Positions 20,172 through 27,592 of a stretch of DNA of 64,000 nucleotides are shown piece by piece (positions within the stretch are counted from its first letter, which is position 1; every line of letters begins with the position of its first letter). Source of the DNA: CAVTPU01 sp963736695. Lineage in GTDB: Bacteria > Actinomycetota > Actinomycetes > Mycobacteriales > Micromonosporaceae. The notes below the pieces were generated by a model. The model did not search any database. It was not told the origin of the DNA and saw only the letters and a list, made by a program, of their open reading frames with translations. The DNA is taken from contig CAVTPU010000004.1 in NCBI GenBank assembly GCA_963736695.1, forward strand, positions 3,162,001 to 3,226,000, read 5' to 3'. The position numbers were made by a program, and so were the translations under genes.

Positions 20172-20177
20172 TGCAGC

Positions 20178-20873
20178 GTGCTTGCTCTCGTTGTCGACAC
20201 CTCAACCCCGGCCGTGACCACGGCACTCGTGCGTGTCGGCGGGGCCGGTGGGTCGGTCCCAGCGGAACTGGTTGTGGTCGTGGCGCAACGGGTCACCGTC
20301 GACGCCCGGGCACACGGCGAACGGCTCGCCCCGTTGATCCACGAGGTGCTGGCGTCCGGCGGCGTCGCCGTGACCGATCTCGCCGCCATCGTCGCCGGTG
20401 TCGGTCCCGGGCCATTCACCGGACTGCGCGTGGGACTCGTCACGGCCGCCGCGCTCGGACAGGGCCTCGCGATCCCCACCTATGGGGTCTGCTCACTGCA
20501 CGCCATCGGCGTCGCGACCACCGGCGATGTCCTCGTCGCCACCGACGCCCGTCGGTCCGAGGTCTACTGGGCCGCCTATCGGGCGGGCCGGCCGCTCACC
20601 GAACCGGCGGTCGACCGCCCGGAGGCGGTCGTGGCGGCGCTCGCTGAACGTGGGCTGCACCCGTCGCATGCCGTGGGTGAGGGCGCGCAGCGCTATCGCG
20701 ACGTGCTCGGGCTCACCGTGCCCGACGAGCCCCGCTATCCACCGGCCGCCGCGCTCGCCGCCCTCGCCAGCAACCGGATCCTGCGCCGGGCGCCAGCCGA
20801 CCCGCTCACCCCGCTCTATCTGCGCCGACCAGACGCAGTGGAGCCCGCCGGGCGTACCCTGGTGGTGTCGTGA
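20178..20873 (+). CDS. tsaB: tRNA t6A biosynthesis protein TsaB
   Basis: Non-catalytic ASKHA-fold partner of TsaD in the t6A complex. 231 residues. LALVVDTSTPAVTTALV is the first phosphate-loop-like strand; ARAHGERLAPLI and AAIVAGVGPGPFTGLRVGL are the family signatures. YLRRPDAV near the end is also typical. The GTG start is leaderless by promoter spacing. The stop overlaps rimI by 4 bp. Confidence 0.92.
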   Translation: MLALVVDTSTPAVTTALVRVGGAGGSVPAELVVVVAQRVTVDARAHGERLAPLIHEVLASGGVAVTDLAAIVAGVGPGPFTGLRVGLVTAAALGQGLAIPTYGVCSLHAIGVATTGDVLVATDARRSEVYWAAYRAGRPLTEPAVDRPEAVVAALAERGLHPSHAVGEGAQRYRDVLGLTVPDEPRYPPAAALAALASNRILRRAPADPLTPLYLRRPDAVEPAGRTLVVS

Positions 20874-21322
20874 CGACGACGGTGACGGTCGACCGGATGC
20901 GGTGGTGGCACATCGCCGAGGTGGAGCCTATCGAGGCCGACCTCTTCGGCCCGGAGAAATGGTCGGCGGCGAGCTTCTTCAACGAGCTCGCGCGGGGCTG
21001 CGCCTATCTCGTGGCCACCGACGGCGAACAGATCATTGGATATGTCGGCGTCGATGTGGCGCCGCCCGACGAGGCGTGGATCAACAACATCGCGGTCCGG
21101 CGAGACCGTCAACACCACGGGATCGGGCGACTGCTGCTGGACCGGGCGCTCGCGATCGGCCGTGACCGGGGCGCCCGGCAGACCCTGCTGGAGGTGGCGT
21201 CCGACAACGGCCCCGCGCAGCGACTCTATGACCGCTATGGCTTTGAGGTGATCGGTGTCCGGCGCGGCTACTACCAGTCGACGAAGACCGACGCGCTCGT
21301 GATGCGGAGGATCCAACGATGA
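20870..21322 (+). CDS. rimI: Ribosomal-protein-alanine N-acetyltransferase RimI
   Basis: GNAT-family N-terminal acetyltransferase; the classic substrate is ribosomal protein S18. 150 residues. NNIAVRRDRQHHGIGRLLLD is the acetyl-CoA-binding motif A (R-x-x-G-x-G/A type), and LLEVASDNGPAQRLYDRYGF is motif B. It is embedded between tsaB and tsaD with ATGA/GTGA overlaps on both sides, the standard actinobacterial arrangement. Confidence 0.9.
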   Translation: MTTTVTVDRMRWWHIAEVEPIEADLFGPEKWSAASFFNELARGCAYLVATDGEQIIGYVGVDVAPPDEAWINNIAVRRDRQHHGIGRLLLDRALAIGRDRGARQTLLEVASDNGPAQRLYDRYGFEVIGVRRGYYQSTKTDALVMRRIQR

Positions 21323-22380
21323 GCACCACGCCGGCGGGAGACGAGCCGATCGTGCTCGGCATCGAATCGTCCTGCGACGAGACCGGCATCGGGATCGTGC
21401 GCGGCACGACACTGCTCGCCAACGTCGTGGCGTCCAGTGTGGCCGAACACGCGCGATTCGGCGGGGTCGTGCCCGAGGTCGCCAGCCGCGCCCACCTGGA
21501 GGCGATGGTCCCGACGATGGGGCGAGCCCTGGACACCGCTGGCCTCAAGCTGTCAGATGTGGACGCGATCGCGGTGACCGCCGGGCCCGGGCTCGCCGGC
21601 GCGCTGCTCGTCGGGGTGGCCGCAGCCAAGGGATACGCGCTCGCCGCCCAGAAGCCGATCTATGGCGTCAACCACCTCGCCGCGCACGTCGCCGTCGACG
21701 TCATCGAACACGGCCCGCTGCCCGAGCCGTCGATCGCCCTGCTCGTCTCGGGCGGGCACTCCTCACTGCTGCACATCGAGGACCTCGCCAAGGGCGTCAC
21801 TGCGCTCGGCGCCACCATCGACGACGCCGCCGGGGAGGCCTATGACAAGGTGGCGCGGTTGCTGGGGCTGCCATTTCCCGGCGGTCCGCCGATCGACGAC
21901 GCGGCGCGCTCCGGCGACCCGACCGCGATCGACTTTCCCCGCGGACTCACCAGCCCCCGCGACGAACACTCGCACCGGTTTGACTTCTCCTTCTCCGGTT
22001 TGAAGACCGCAGTGTCGCGGTGGGTCGAGAAACGTGAACGCGCCGGGGAACCGGTGCCGGTCGCCGATGTCGCCGCCAGCTTTCAGGAGGCGGTGTGTGA
22101 TGTGCTTACCGCCAAGGCGGTGCGGGCCTGCCTCGAGCGGGGAGTGCGGACCCTCGTCATCGGAGGCGGGGTGGCGGCGAACTCGCGTCTGCGCGTGCTC
22201 GCCGAACAACGGTGCGCCCGGCACGGCATCGAACTGCGGGTGCCCCGGCCGGGGCTGTGCACCGACAACGGGGCGATGGTCGCGGCGCTCGGGGCTCACC
22301 TCGTCGCCGCCGGTGTCGCCCCGAGCCGGCTCGATTTGCCGACCGATTCGGCGTTGCCGGTCACGACCGTGTGCCGGTGA
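21319..22380 (+). CDS. tsaD: tRNA N6-adenosine threonylcarbamoyltransferase TsaD
   Basis: Catalytic subunit that transfers threonylcarbamoyl to A37 of tRNA. 353 residues. VLGIESSCDETGIG is the N-terminal signature. The metal-binding HxxxH lies in YGVNHLAAHVAVD. GGHSSLLHIED and VIGGGVAANSRLR are conserved nucleotide-site blocks. ATG 21319 overlaps the rimI stop. It is followed after 42 bp by a small uncharacterised gene. Confidence 0.95.
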   Translation: MSTTPAGDEPIVLGIESSCDETGIGIVRGTTLLANVVASSVAEHARFGGVVPEVASRAHLEAMVPTMGRALDTAGLKLSDVDAIAVTAGPGLAGALLVGVAAAKGYALAAQKPIYGVNHLAAHVAVDVIEHGPLPEPSIALLVSGGHSSLLHIEDLAKGVTALGATIDDAAGEAYDKVARLLGLPFPGGPPIDDAARSGDPTAIDFPRGLTSPRDEHSHRFDFSFSGLKTAVSRWVEKRERAGEPVPVADVAASFQEAVCDVLTAKAVRACLERGVRTLVIGGGVAANSRLRVLAEQRCARHGIELRVPRPGLCTDNGAMVAALGAHLVAAGVAPSRLDLPTDSALPVTTVCR

Positions 22381-22416
22381 CCAAGCGGTGAACGCGCCGT
22401 CGGCGAGAGGGAGGAA

Positions 22417-23880
22417 TCAGCGGTGATCGTGCGGATGTGGGAGGTGCGTGCCCAACAGCGCACCTTCACCGAACTGCTCGGCTGGGTCAGCGACACAATG
22501 CTCCCCGCGATCGAGGTGCATCCACTGCACATCTCCAGCGAGATCTTCGCCTCCAGCGACTTCCGGCTCGTGGTCGTCTCCCGGTGGCGTGGCTACCCCG
22601 AGCCGTTTCGCGAACCGCCCGCCCACCTCGTCACCCGGCCGCCGCATTCCTGGGACTTCACCCCGGTCGACCGCTAACTGGTTCGGCTGGCAGAGCAGCG
22701 CCATGGGACGGTCCCCGACCCGGGCCACAACCAGGCTCGCCGAGTGCGGACCCGACAGGCGCAGCTCGCGTCGCAGTTGCGCCGGGTCGACGGAGACGCC
22801 TCGTTTGAGGATCTCCAGGACGCCGATTCCCCGGGCGTGCAGCAGCGACCGCAGCCGCTTGCGTGCCAGTGGCACCTCTTCGACAACGTCAAGACATCGC
22901 GCGTACGGCGTAGCGACCGCGCTGTCAGCGAAGACATAGGCGATGTGTGGGTCGACGAGCCGGCCCGCGACGCTGTCGGCGAACTCGGCGACTAGGTGTG
23001 ACCGGACCACCGCGCCGTCGGGCTCATAGATCACGCGACCGATGGGGCCCGTGGGTGCCCGGCCGGCGCCGGAACCGGTGAGTTGATGGTCTCGTCCGGC
23101 CCGGAGCACACTGGCCCGGCGGCTGACTGTCGCGAGTGGACCAAACCAGATCGCGGCCTCGACCACGTCGCCGTCGACGCTGACCCACTCGGCCTCCGCC
23201 CGGCTGTCGATCGTGCTGTGGTCGACTCCCGGCGCGAGCTTGAGCACCGTCATGGGGACCCGGGCGGGCAGTTCGGAGACGAACGACCACGGTGGCCGAA
23301 ACCGAGCCGGGTCCCACACGCGTTCGCCGCGTTGGGCGTCCCGGCGAGCGGGATCGCAGAAGACCGCGTCGACGCCGGAGAGGTCGATGGAGGTCGCGTC
23401 GGCGCAGACGACGGTGGCCCGGTCGGCGAGGCCGGCTGCGGCAACGTTGGCTCGGGCTATCGCCGCAGTGGCCGGGTCCAGCTCGCAGGCGAGCACCTCG
23501 ATGCCGGCGCGGGCGAGGGCCAGCGTGTCGGCGCCGATTCCGCACCCGAGGTCGGCGACGCGCCGGGCTCCGGCGGCGGCCAGGCGTGCGGCCCGGCGAC
23601 GCGCCACGACCGCGCGGGTCGCTTGCTCGAGTCCGGATCGGGTGAAGAACATGCCAGCGGCGTCCGGGCCGAACTTGCCGGCCGCGTGCCGGCGGAGCAC
23701 GGCCTGGGTCAGCGCGGCGGTGGCGAGAGCGGGCGGGCAGCCGAGGGCGCGCAGTCCGCTCGCGGCACGGAGTTGATCTCCGTCGGCTTGGGCGAGCAGG
23801 TCTGTCGCCTGGGCGATCGTCTGGGCTCCGATGGTGCTGGTGAGCCAGCCGCACCGCGTCGGGTCGGCGTCAGCCGTCAC
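22417..23880 (-). CDS. Class I SAM-dependent methyltransferase with C-terminal THUMP-like domain
   Basis: 487 residues as the frame runs. The SAM loop is RVADLGCGIGADTLALA, the acidic strand EVLACELDPATAAIA, and the active-site block AVFCDPARRDA. The C-terminal part, with VPLARKRLRSLLHARGIGVLEI and GVSVDPAQLRRELRL, is the THUMP-like RNA-binding domain of this actinobacterial family. GTG 23880 is chosen because GAAGGAG lies 5-6 nt upstream; GTG 23886 overlaps that site. Relatives usually end shortly after the equivalent of ASLVVARVGDRPMALL (about 22680). One base shift near 22676 would give a TAG there, so the last 85 residues are suspect. Confidence 0.78.
   Translation of the reverse strand: MTADADPTRCGWLTSTIGAQTIAQATDLLAQADGDQLRAASGLRALGCPPALATAALTQAVLRRHAAGKFGPDAAGMFFTRSGLEQATRAVVARRRAARLAAAGARRVADLGCGIGADTLALARAGIEVLACELDPATAAIARANVAAAGLADRATVVCADATSIDLSGVDAVFCDPARRDAQRGERVWDPARFRPPWSFVSELPARVPMTVLKLAPGVDHSTIDSRAEAEWVSVDGDVVEAAIWFGPLATVSRRASVLRAGRDHQLTGSGAGRAPTGPIGRVIYEPDGAVVRSHLVAEFADSVAGRLVDPHIAYVFADSAVATPYARCLDVVEEVPLARKRLRSLLHARGIGVLEILKRGVSVDPAQLRRELRLSGPHSASLVVARVGDRPMALLCQPNQLAVDRGEVPGMRRPGDEVGGRFAKRLGVATPPGDDHEPEVAGGEDLAGDVQWMHLDRGEHCVADPAEQFGEGALLGTHLPHPHDHR
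22423..22677 (+). CDS. Small conserved-looking protein of unknown function
   Basis: 84 residues from GTG 22423, preceded by GGGAGGA at about 9 nt, a good ribosome site. The sequence has alternating polar and hydrophobic strands (FRLVVVSRWRGYP) and no membrane helix, so it is probably a small soluble alpha/beta protein; I recognise no family. The long minus-strand methyltransferase frame reads straight through this whole gene in antisense, so one of the two ends must be mis-sequenced or the genes overlap by about 250 bp. Confidence 0.55.
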   Translation: MIVRMWEVRAQQRTFTELLGWVSDTMLPAIEVHPLHISSEIFASSDFRLVVVSRWRGYPEPFREPPAHLVTRPPHSWDFTPVDR

Positions 23881-23912
23881 TGGCACTCCTTCGCCGCCCG
23901 AGCGGGTGTGGG

Positions 23913-24182
23913 TCAGATCTTGGTCTTCGACCGGGTCGTGGCCGATGCTCCGGCTTTGGTGGACGTCCGCGACTTCTTCGCAGCCGCCCGTCCGGCGCTG
24001 CCCGGACTTTCGACAATCGAGTCTGGGCCAGGGTAGACCAGGGTCTCCCGGCCGTCGGGGAACCGGACCCGATATGGCGGTTCGCCGTGGTCTCCGCGGA
24101 TCTCGACGATCTCGCCCACCCGGTCATGGGTTCCGACGCTGTTGCTGTGGACGTGAAGTCGGTCGCCGATGGTCGCCTTCAT
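23913..24182 (-). CDS. DUF1918 domain protein
   Basis: 89 residues. The first 60 (MKATIGDRLHVHSNSVG, then GEIVEIRGDHGEPPYRVRF and DGRETLVYPGPDS) match the small SH3-like DUF1918 family that is common in actinobacteria and functionally unassigned. The last 30 residues are Lys/Ser/Thr/Ala-rich (KKSRTSTKAGASATTRSK) and look like a basic disordered tail. ATG 24182 starts exactly at the family N-terminus. It is divergent from groES, with the CIRCE region between. Confidence 0.8.
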   Translation of the reverse strand: MKATIGDRLHVHSNSVGTHDRVGEIVEIRGDHGEPPYRVRFPDGRETLVYPGPDSIVESPGSAGRAAAKKSRTSTKAGASATTRSKTKI

Positions 24183-24291
24183 TGCTTGATCGCCTCCCGG
24201 GTCTGGCGGTGGTTCTTCCGCCGACGATGCCGCATCGGACCCCGGCGTGGGGTTCGAACTCGCAGATCCGGTCAACGACTCGGGCGAGTTG

Positions 24292-24318
24292 TTGGCACTC
24301 TCCTTGACGGAGTGCTAG
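24292..24318. promoter_or_regulatory. CIRCE operator 1 (HrcA binding site) upstream of groES
   Basis: TTGGCACTC, 9 nt, GAGTGCTAG. This is the CIRCE inverted repeat (consensus TTAGCACTC-N9-GAGTGCTAA) with two mismatches. Its spacer contains the candidate -35 hexamer of the groESL promoter, so HrcA bound here would block the polymerase. Confidence 0.9.
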
Positions 24319-24331
24319 CCGTCGGCATAAC
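24304..24331 (+). promoter_or_regulatory. Candidate groESL promoter
   Basis: TTGACG at 24304-24309 inside CIRCE 1, a 16-nt gap, and CATAAC at 24326-24331. The position between the two operators fits a housekeeping promoter repressed by HrcA. Confidence 0.55.
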
Positions 24332-24337
24332 CTGCGG

Positions 24338-24364
24338 TTAGCACTCTCGACCCGAGGGTGCTAG
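24338..24364. promoter_or_regulatory. CIRCE operator 2 upstream of groES
   Basis: TTAGCACTC, 9 nt, GGGTGCTAG. The left arm is a perfect CIRCE half and the right arm differs at two positions. It lies just downstream of the predicted transcription start, 117 bp before groES. Confidence 0.85.
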
Positions 24365-24480
24365 CTGACTGGCTCGTCCATGAGTCGGTCATTCCACGCC
24401 TGACGACTCCGACACCCGCGACGACGGTGGCGTCAGGCGGAGCAGGTACCGAAAACCAGATACCCCAGGAGGGTATGCCA

Positions 24481-24790
24481 GTGACTACCGCGACCAAGGT
24501 TGCGATCAAGCCGCTCGAAGACCGGATCCTGGTCCAGGCGAACGAAGCGGAGACCACCACGGCCTCCGGCCTCGTCATCCCGGACACAGCGAAGGAGAAG
24601 CCGCAGGAGGGCACTGTCCTCGCGGTGGGGCCGGGCCGTTTCGACGAGAAGGGCGACCGGATTCCGGTCGACGTCCAGGTGGGCGACACCGTTCTCTACT
24701 CCAAGTACGGCGGGACCGAGGTTAAGTACGCCGGCGAGGAGTACCTGGTGCTCTCCTGCCCGTGACGTGCTCGCCGTCATCGAGAAGTAA
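24481..24790 (+). CDS. groES: Co-chaperonin GroES (frameshift near the C-terminus)
   Basis: Ten-kDa lid of the GroEL chamber. GTG 24481 lies 7 nt after AGGAGGG; the ATG at 24475 is too close to that site. VAIKPLEDRILVQANEAETT and the mobile loop TASGLVIPDTAKEKPQEG are canonical. After GEEYLVLS one extra T near 24755 yields CP and a stop at 24765. Removing it restores ARDVLAVIEK and the TAA at 24790, for 102 residues, the usual length. The loss would remove the final strand, so I take it as a sequence error. It is under two CIRCE sites. Confidence 0.93.
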
Positions 24791-24828
24791 CCGACTCCAC
24801 GCAGCCACATAACGAATAACACCGGTTA

Positions 24829-24860
24829 CCGCCCCGGCCCGGCTCGCCGGGCCGGGGCGG
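24829..24860 (+). other. Strong hairpin between groES and groEL
   Basis: CCGCCCCGGCCCGG (24829-24842) and CCGGGCCGGGGCGG (24847-24860) form a perfect 14-bp stem with a CTCG loop. It lies 38 bp after groES and 25 bp before the groEL start. It could protect the groES message or attenuate read-through into groEL. Confidence 0.6.
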
Positions 24861-24885
24861 TCGGTTGTGAAGGGACAATAGATAC

Positions 24886-26523
24886 ATGGCGAAGATCCTG
24901 AGCTTCTCGGACGACGCCCGGCACCACTTGGAGCACGGCGTCAACGCGCTCGCTGACACTGTGAAGGTGACGCTCGGTCCGCGTGGGCGCAACGTGGTGC
25001 TCGACAAGAAGTTCGGCGCCCCAACGATCACCAACGACGGTGTGACGATCGCGAAAGAGATCGAACTCACCAACCCGTACGAGAACCTCGGCGCACAGCT
25101 GGTCAAAGAGGTCGCGACCAAGACCAACGACGTGGCGGGTGACGGAACCACAACCGCGACGGTCCTCGCGCAGGCGATGATCCGTGAGGGTCTGCGCAAT
25201 GTGATCGCCGGGGCGAACCCGATCAGCCTCAAGCGCGGCATGGACGCGGCTGTCGCCGTCGTCGGTGAGCAGTTGCTCGCCAAGGCGGTCGAGGTCAACA
25301 GCCGCACGGCCATCGCGCAGGTCGCGACGGTCTCGGCGCAGGACCCGACGGTCGGTGAACTCATCGCGGAGGCGATGGAGAAGGTCGGGCGGACCGGTGT
25401 CATCACGGTCGAAGAGGGCTCGACTCTCGCGACCGAGCTCGACGTCACCGAGGGCATGCAGTTCGACAAGGGCTACATCGCGCCCTATTTCGTGACCGAC
25501 GCCGAGGCGGGCGAGGCGGTGCTGGAGGACGCCTATGTCCTCGTCACCACCCAGAAGATCAGCGCGGTCGAGGAGCTGCTGCCGCTGCTCGAGCAGGTGC
25601 TCAAGACCAACAAGCCGCTTCTGATCGTGGCCGAGGACGTCGATGGCCAGGCGCTGTCGACCCTTGTGGTCAACGCGATGCGCAAGATCATCAAGGTGTG
25701 CGCGGTGAAGGCCCCGGGCTTCGGTGATCGGCGCAAGGCGATGCTGCAGGACCTCGCCATCCTCACCGGCGGCGAGGTGATCGCGTCCGAACTGGGCTAC
25801 AAGCTCGACTCCGTCACGTTGGAGATGCTCGGCAGCGCGCGCCGGGTCGTCGTCACGAAGGAAGCCACCACCATCGTCGATGGCGGCGGCTCGACCGACG
25901 ACGTGCAGGGCCGGGTGGAACAGATCCGTAAGGAGATCGAGGCCGCCGACTCCGACTGGGACAAGGAGAAGCTCAACGAGCGTCTCGCCAAGCTCTCCGG
26001 TGGGGTCGCCGTGGTCAAGGTCGGCGCCGCGACCGAGGTCGAGATGAAGGAGCGTAAGCACCGCATCGAGGATGCGATCTCGGCCACCCGCGCGGCTGTC
26101 GAAGAGGGCATCATCCCCGGTGGTGGTGCCGCGCTGACCCAGATCGCCGCGTCGCTGGCGGACGGGGCGGGAATGACCGGCGACGAGGCGACCGGTGTGG
26201 CGATCGTGCGCAAGGCGCTCGACGAGCCGCTGCGATGGATCGCCGAGAACGCCGGCCTCGACGGTTATGTGGTCGTCGCAAAGGTGCGCGAGAAGGCATT
26301 CGGCACCGGCCTCAACGCGGCGACGGGGGACTATGTCGACCTCGCCGAGGCTGGCATCGTCGATCCGGTGAAGGTGACCCGCAACGCGGTCGCCAACGCC
26401 GCGTCGATCGCTGGTCTGCTGCTCACCACGGAGGTCGCGGTGGTTGAGAAGCCGCAGGCCCCCGAGCCGGCCGGGGACGGTCACGGTCATGGTCACGGCC
26501 ACCAGCACGGGCCGGGTTTCTGA
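24886..26523 (+). CDS. groEL: 60-kDa chaperonin GroEL, His-rich-tail type (GroEL1)
   Basis: 545 residues, complete. VTLGPRGRNVVLDKKFGAP, the ATP-site DVAGDGTTTATVLAQ with the catalytic Asp, KAPGFGDRRKAML and GGGAALTQIA are canonical chaperonin blocks. The C-terminus GHGHGHGHQHGPGF is histidine-rich, in place of the Gly-Gly-Met repeats of the main GroEL. In actinobacteria with two chaperonins, this tail marks the copy linked to groES. A second, unlinked groEL is therefore expected elsewhere in the genome. The start ATG follows AAGGGACA. Confidence 0.95.
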   Translation: MAKILSFSDDARHHLEHGVNALADTVKVTLGPRGRNVVLDKKFGAPTITNDGVTIAKEIELTNPYENLGAQLVKEVATKTNDVAGDGTTTATVLAQAMIREGLRNVIAGANPISLKRGMDAAVAVVGEQLLAKAVEVNSRTAIAQVATVSAQDPTVGELIAEAMEKVGRTGVITVEEGSTLATELDVTEGMQFDKGYIAPYFVTDAEAGEAVLEDAYVLVTTQKISAVEELLPLLEQVLKTNKPLLIVAEDVDGQALSTLVVNAMRKIIKVCAVKAPGFGDRRKAMLQDLAILTGGEVIASELGYKLDSVTLEMLGSARRVVVTKEATTIVDGGGSTDDVQGRVEQIRKEIEAADSDWDKEKLNERLAKLSGGVAVVKVGAATEVEMKERKHRIEDAISATRAAVEEGIIPGGGAALTQIAASLADGAGMTGDEATGVAIVRKALDEPLRWIAENAGLDGYVVVAKVREKAFGTGLNAATGDYVDLAEAGIVDPVKVTRNAVANAASIAGLLLTTEVAVVEKPQAPEPAGDGHGHGHGHQHGPGF

Positions 26524-26556
26524 CCCGACCACGCAACTGCCCTGGGCAACCGGGGC

Positions 26557-26598
26557 GGACGCCGACGGACGCCTCGGTTGGGGCGTCCGTCGGCGTCC
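26557..26598 (+). terminator. Terminator downstream of groEL
   Basis: GGACGCCGACGGACGCC (26557-26573) and GGCGTCCGTCGGCGTCC (26582-26598) form a perfect 17-bp stem with an 8-nt loop, 34 bp after the groEL stop. Confidence 0.8.
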
Positions 26599-26724
26599 GT
26601 GCTTCGGCGACTGCGCTCCGCCCGCGTCGGTGGGACACGCGGTGGGGAGTCTCGCCGAACTTTCAGCGAACTCTTGACGAGATCAACTCTGCCAAAACGT
26701 ACATTTAGGGCCGTTTGCCGTGAT

Positions 26725-26746
26725 TCCCTTTCATATAGGAAAGGGA
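26725..26746 (+). promoter_or_regulatory. Hairpin that sequesters the Shine-Dalgarno of the bldM-like gene
   Basis: TCCCTTTC (26725-26732) pairs with GAAAGGGA (26739-26746) around ATATAG. The 3' arm is most of the ribosome site AAAGGGAGG (26740-26748) that serves GTG 26755. Translation would need the 8-bp stem to open. Confidence 0.6.
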
Positions 26747-26754
26747 GGTTAACA

Positions 26755-27516
26755 GTGCGATCGGTTCTCGTGTGTCTGCGCTCCGCCGTAGCGGCCCAAG
26801 CGGTGTCAACCGCCGCGGCCCAGCTCAATCTCACTGATCTGATCTCGACCGCAGTCGGCCCGGCCGCTGTCCTCGCGCGTGTCGCCGAGGGCCCAGTCGA
26901 CCTTCTGCTCATCGACACAGCCGCAGTTCGCCCTGAGACGGTCAACTTCACCCGACTCGTCCGGGAACGTTCGCCTGACGCCGTCATGATCTTTTTTGGC
27001 CCGGAGGAGCCCACCGCGGCGCAGGCGGCTGTCGCGGCCGGTGCTCGAGGCGTGATCCGTGGGGGCGATCATGAGGATCTCGTCACCTCGGTCGCCAAGG
27101 CACTCATGCTGCTGCTGAGGCCGGTTCGACCGGCGGGAGTCCCGCTGCAACGGTCGGAGCCAGGGGAGGGTGAGGAAGCGGAGGCTACCGACGAAGCCAC
27201 CGCCGCCGCCGACGCGGGCACTGGCGACGCGCCTGAGTCCCGCGCGGCGAACCCGGCCGACCCGGCGCCCACCGCCCCGACCGGCCCAACCGCCGCCGTC
27301 GGCGTCTCGCACGTGCGCCGACTCGCGCTTACGGAGCGGGAACTGCAAGTGCTGCACGGCATGGCCGATGGCAAGAGCAACGCCGAGATCGGGCGGGAAC
27401 TGTTCGTCTCCGAAGACACCGTCAAGACCCACGCGCGACGGCTGTTTCGCAAACTCGGCGCCCGAGACCGGGCCCACGCCGTCGCCGCCGCCTTCCGCGC
27501 AGGGCTCGTGCACTGA
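26755..27516 (+). CDS. bldM: BldM-like orphan response regulator (LuxR/NarL-type HTH)
   Basis: 253 residues. The N-terminal 120 residues resemble a receiver domain, but the acidic pair that binds Mg is missing (MRSVLVCLRSAVAAQ), so phosphorylation is doubtful. An Ala/Pro/Thr linker of about 60 residues follows. The C-terminal LuxR-type HTH (LALTERELQVLHGMADGKS, then NAEIGRELFVSEDTVKTHA) is very close to that of Streptomyces BldM, a developmental regulator. The position between groEL and guaB is also that of bldM in Streptomyces. GTG 26755 follows AAAGGGAGG at 6 nt. Target genes cannot be read here. The symbol rests on HTH similarity and synteny. Confidence 0.7.
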   Translation: MRSVLVCLRSAVAAQAVSTAAAQLNLTDLISTAVGPAAVLARVAEGPVDLLLIDTAAVRPETVNFTRLVRERSPDAVMIFFGPEEPTAAQAAVAAGARGVIRGGDHEDLVTSVAKALMLLLRPVRPAGVPLQRSEPGEGEEAEATDEATAAADAGTGDAPESRAANPADPAPTAPTGPTAAVGVSHVRRLALTERELQVLHGMADGKSNAEIGRELFVSEDTVKTHARRLFRKLGARDRAHAVAAAFRAGLVH

Positions 27517-27524
27517 CTGCTGAG

Positions 27525-27570
27525 GCACCCGCGTCGCGGGTGCGGGAAGCCACCTCAGGCTTGCGGCTTC
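27525..27570. terminator. Two short hairpins between convergent genes
   Basis: GCACCCGC (27525-27532) with GCGGGTGC (27536-27543), and GAAGCC (27546-27551) with GGCTTC (27565-27570). They occupy the 75-bp gap between the bldM-like gene and the convergent DUF5319 gene. Confidence 0.55.
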
Positions 27571-27592
27571 TCACATGCCCCGGTCTCGGCTG

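Noticed and set aside
24826..26532. 568-codon open frame antisense to groEL
   Set aside because: Long antisense frames are expected in high-GC coding DNA; the product is Arg/His/Asp/Leu-rich with no recognisable domain, and groEL on the other strand is certain.
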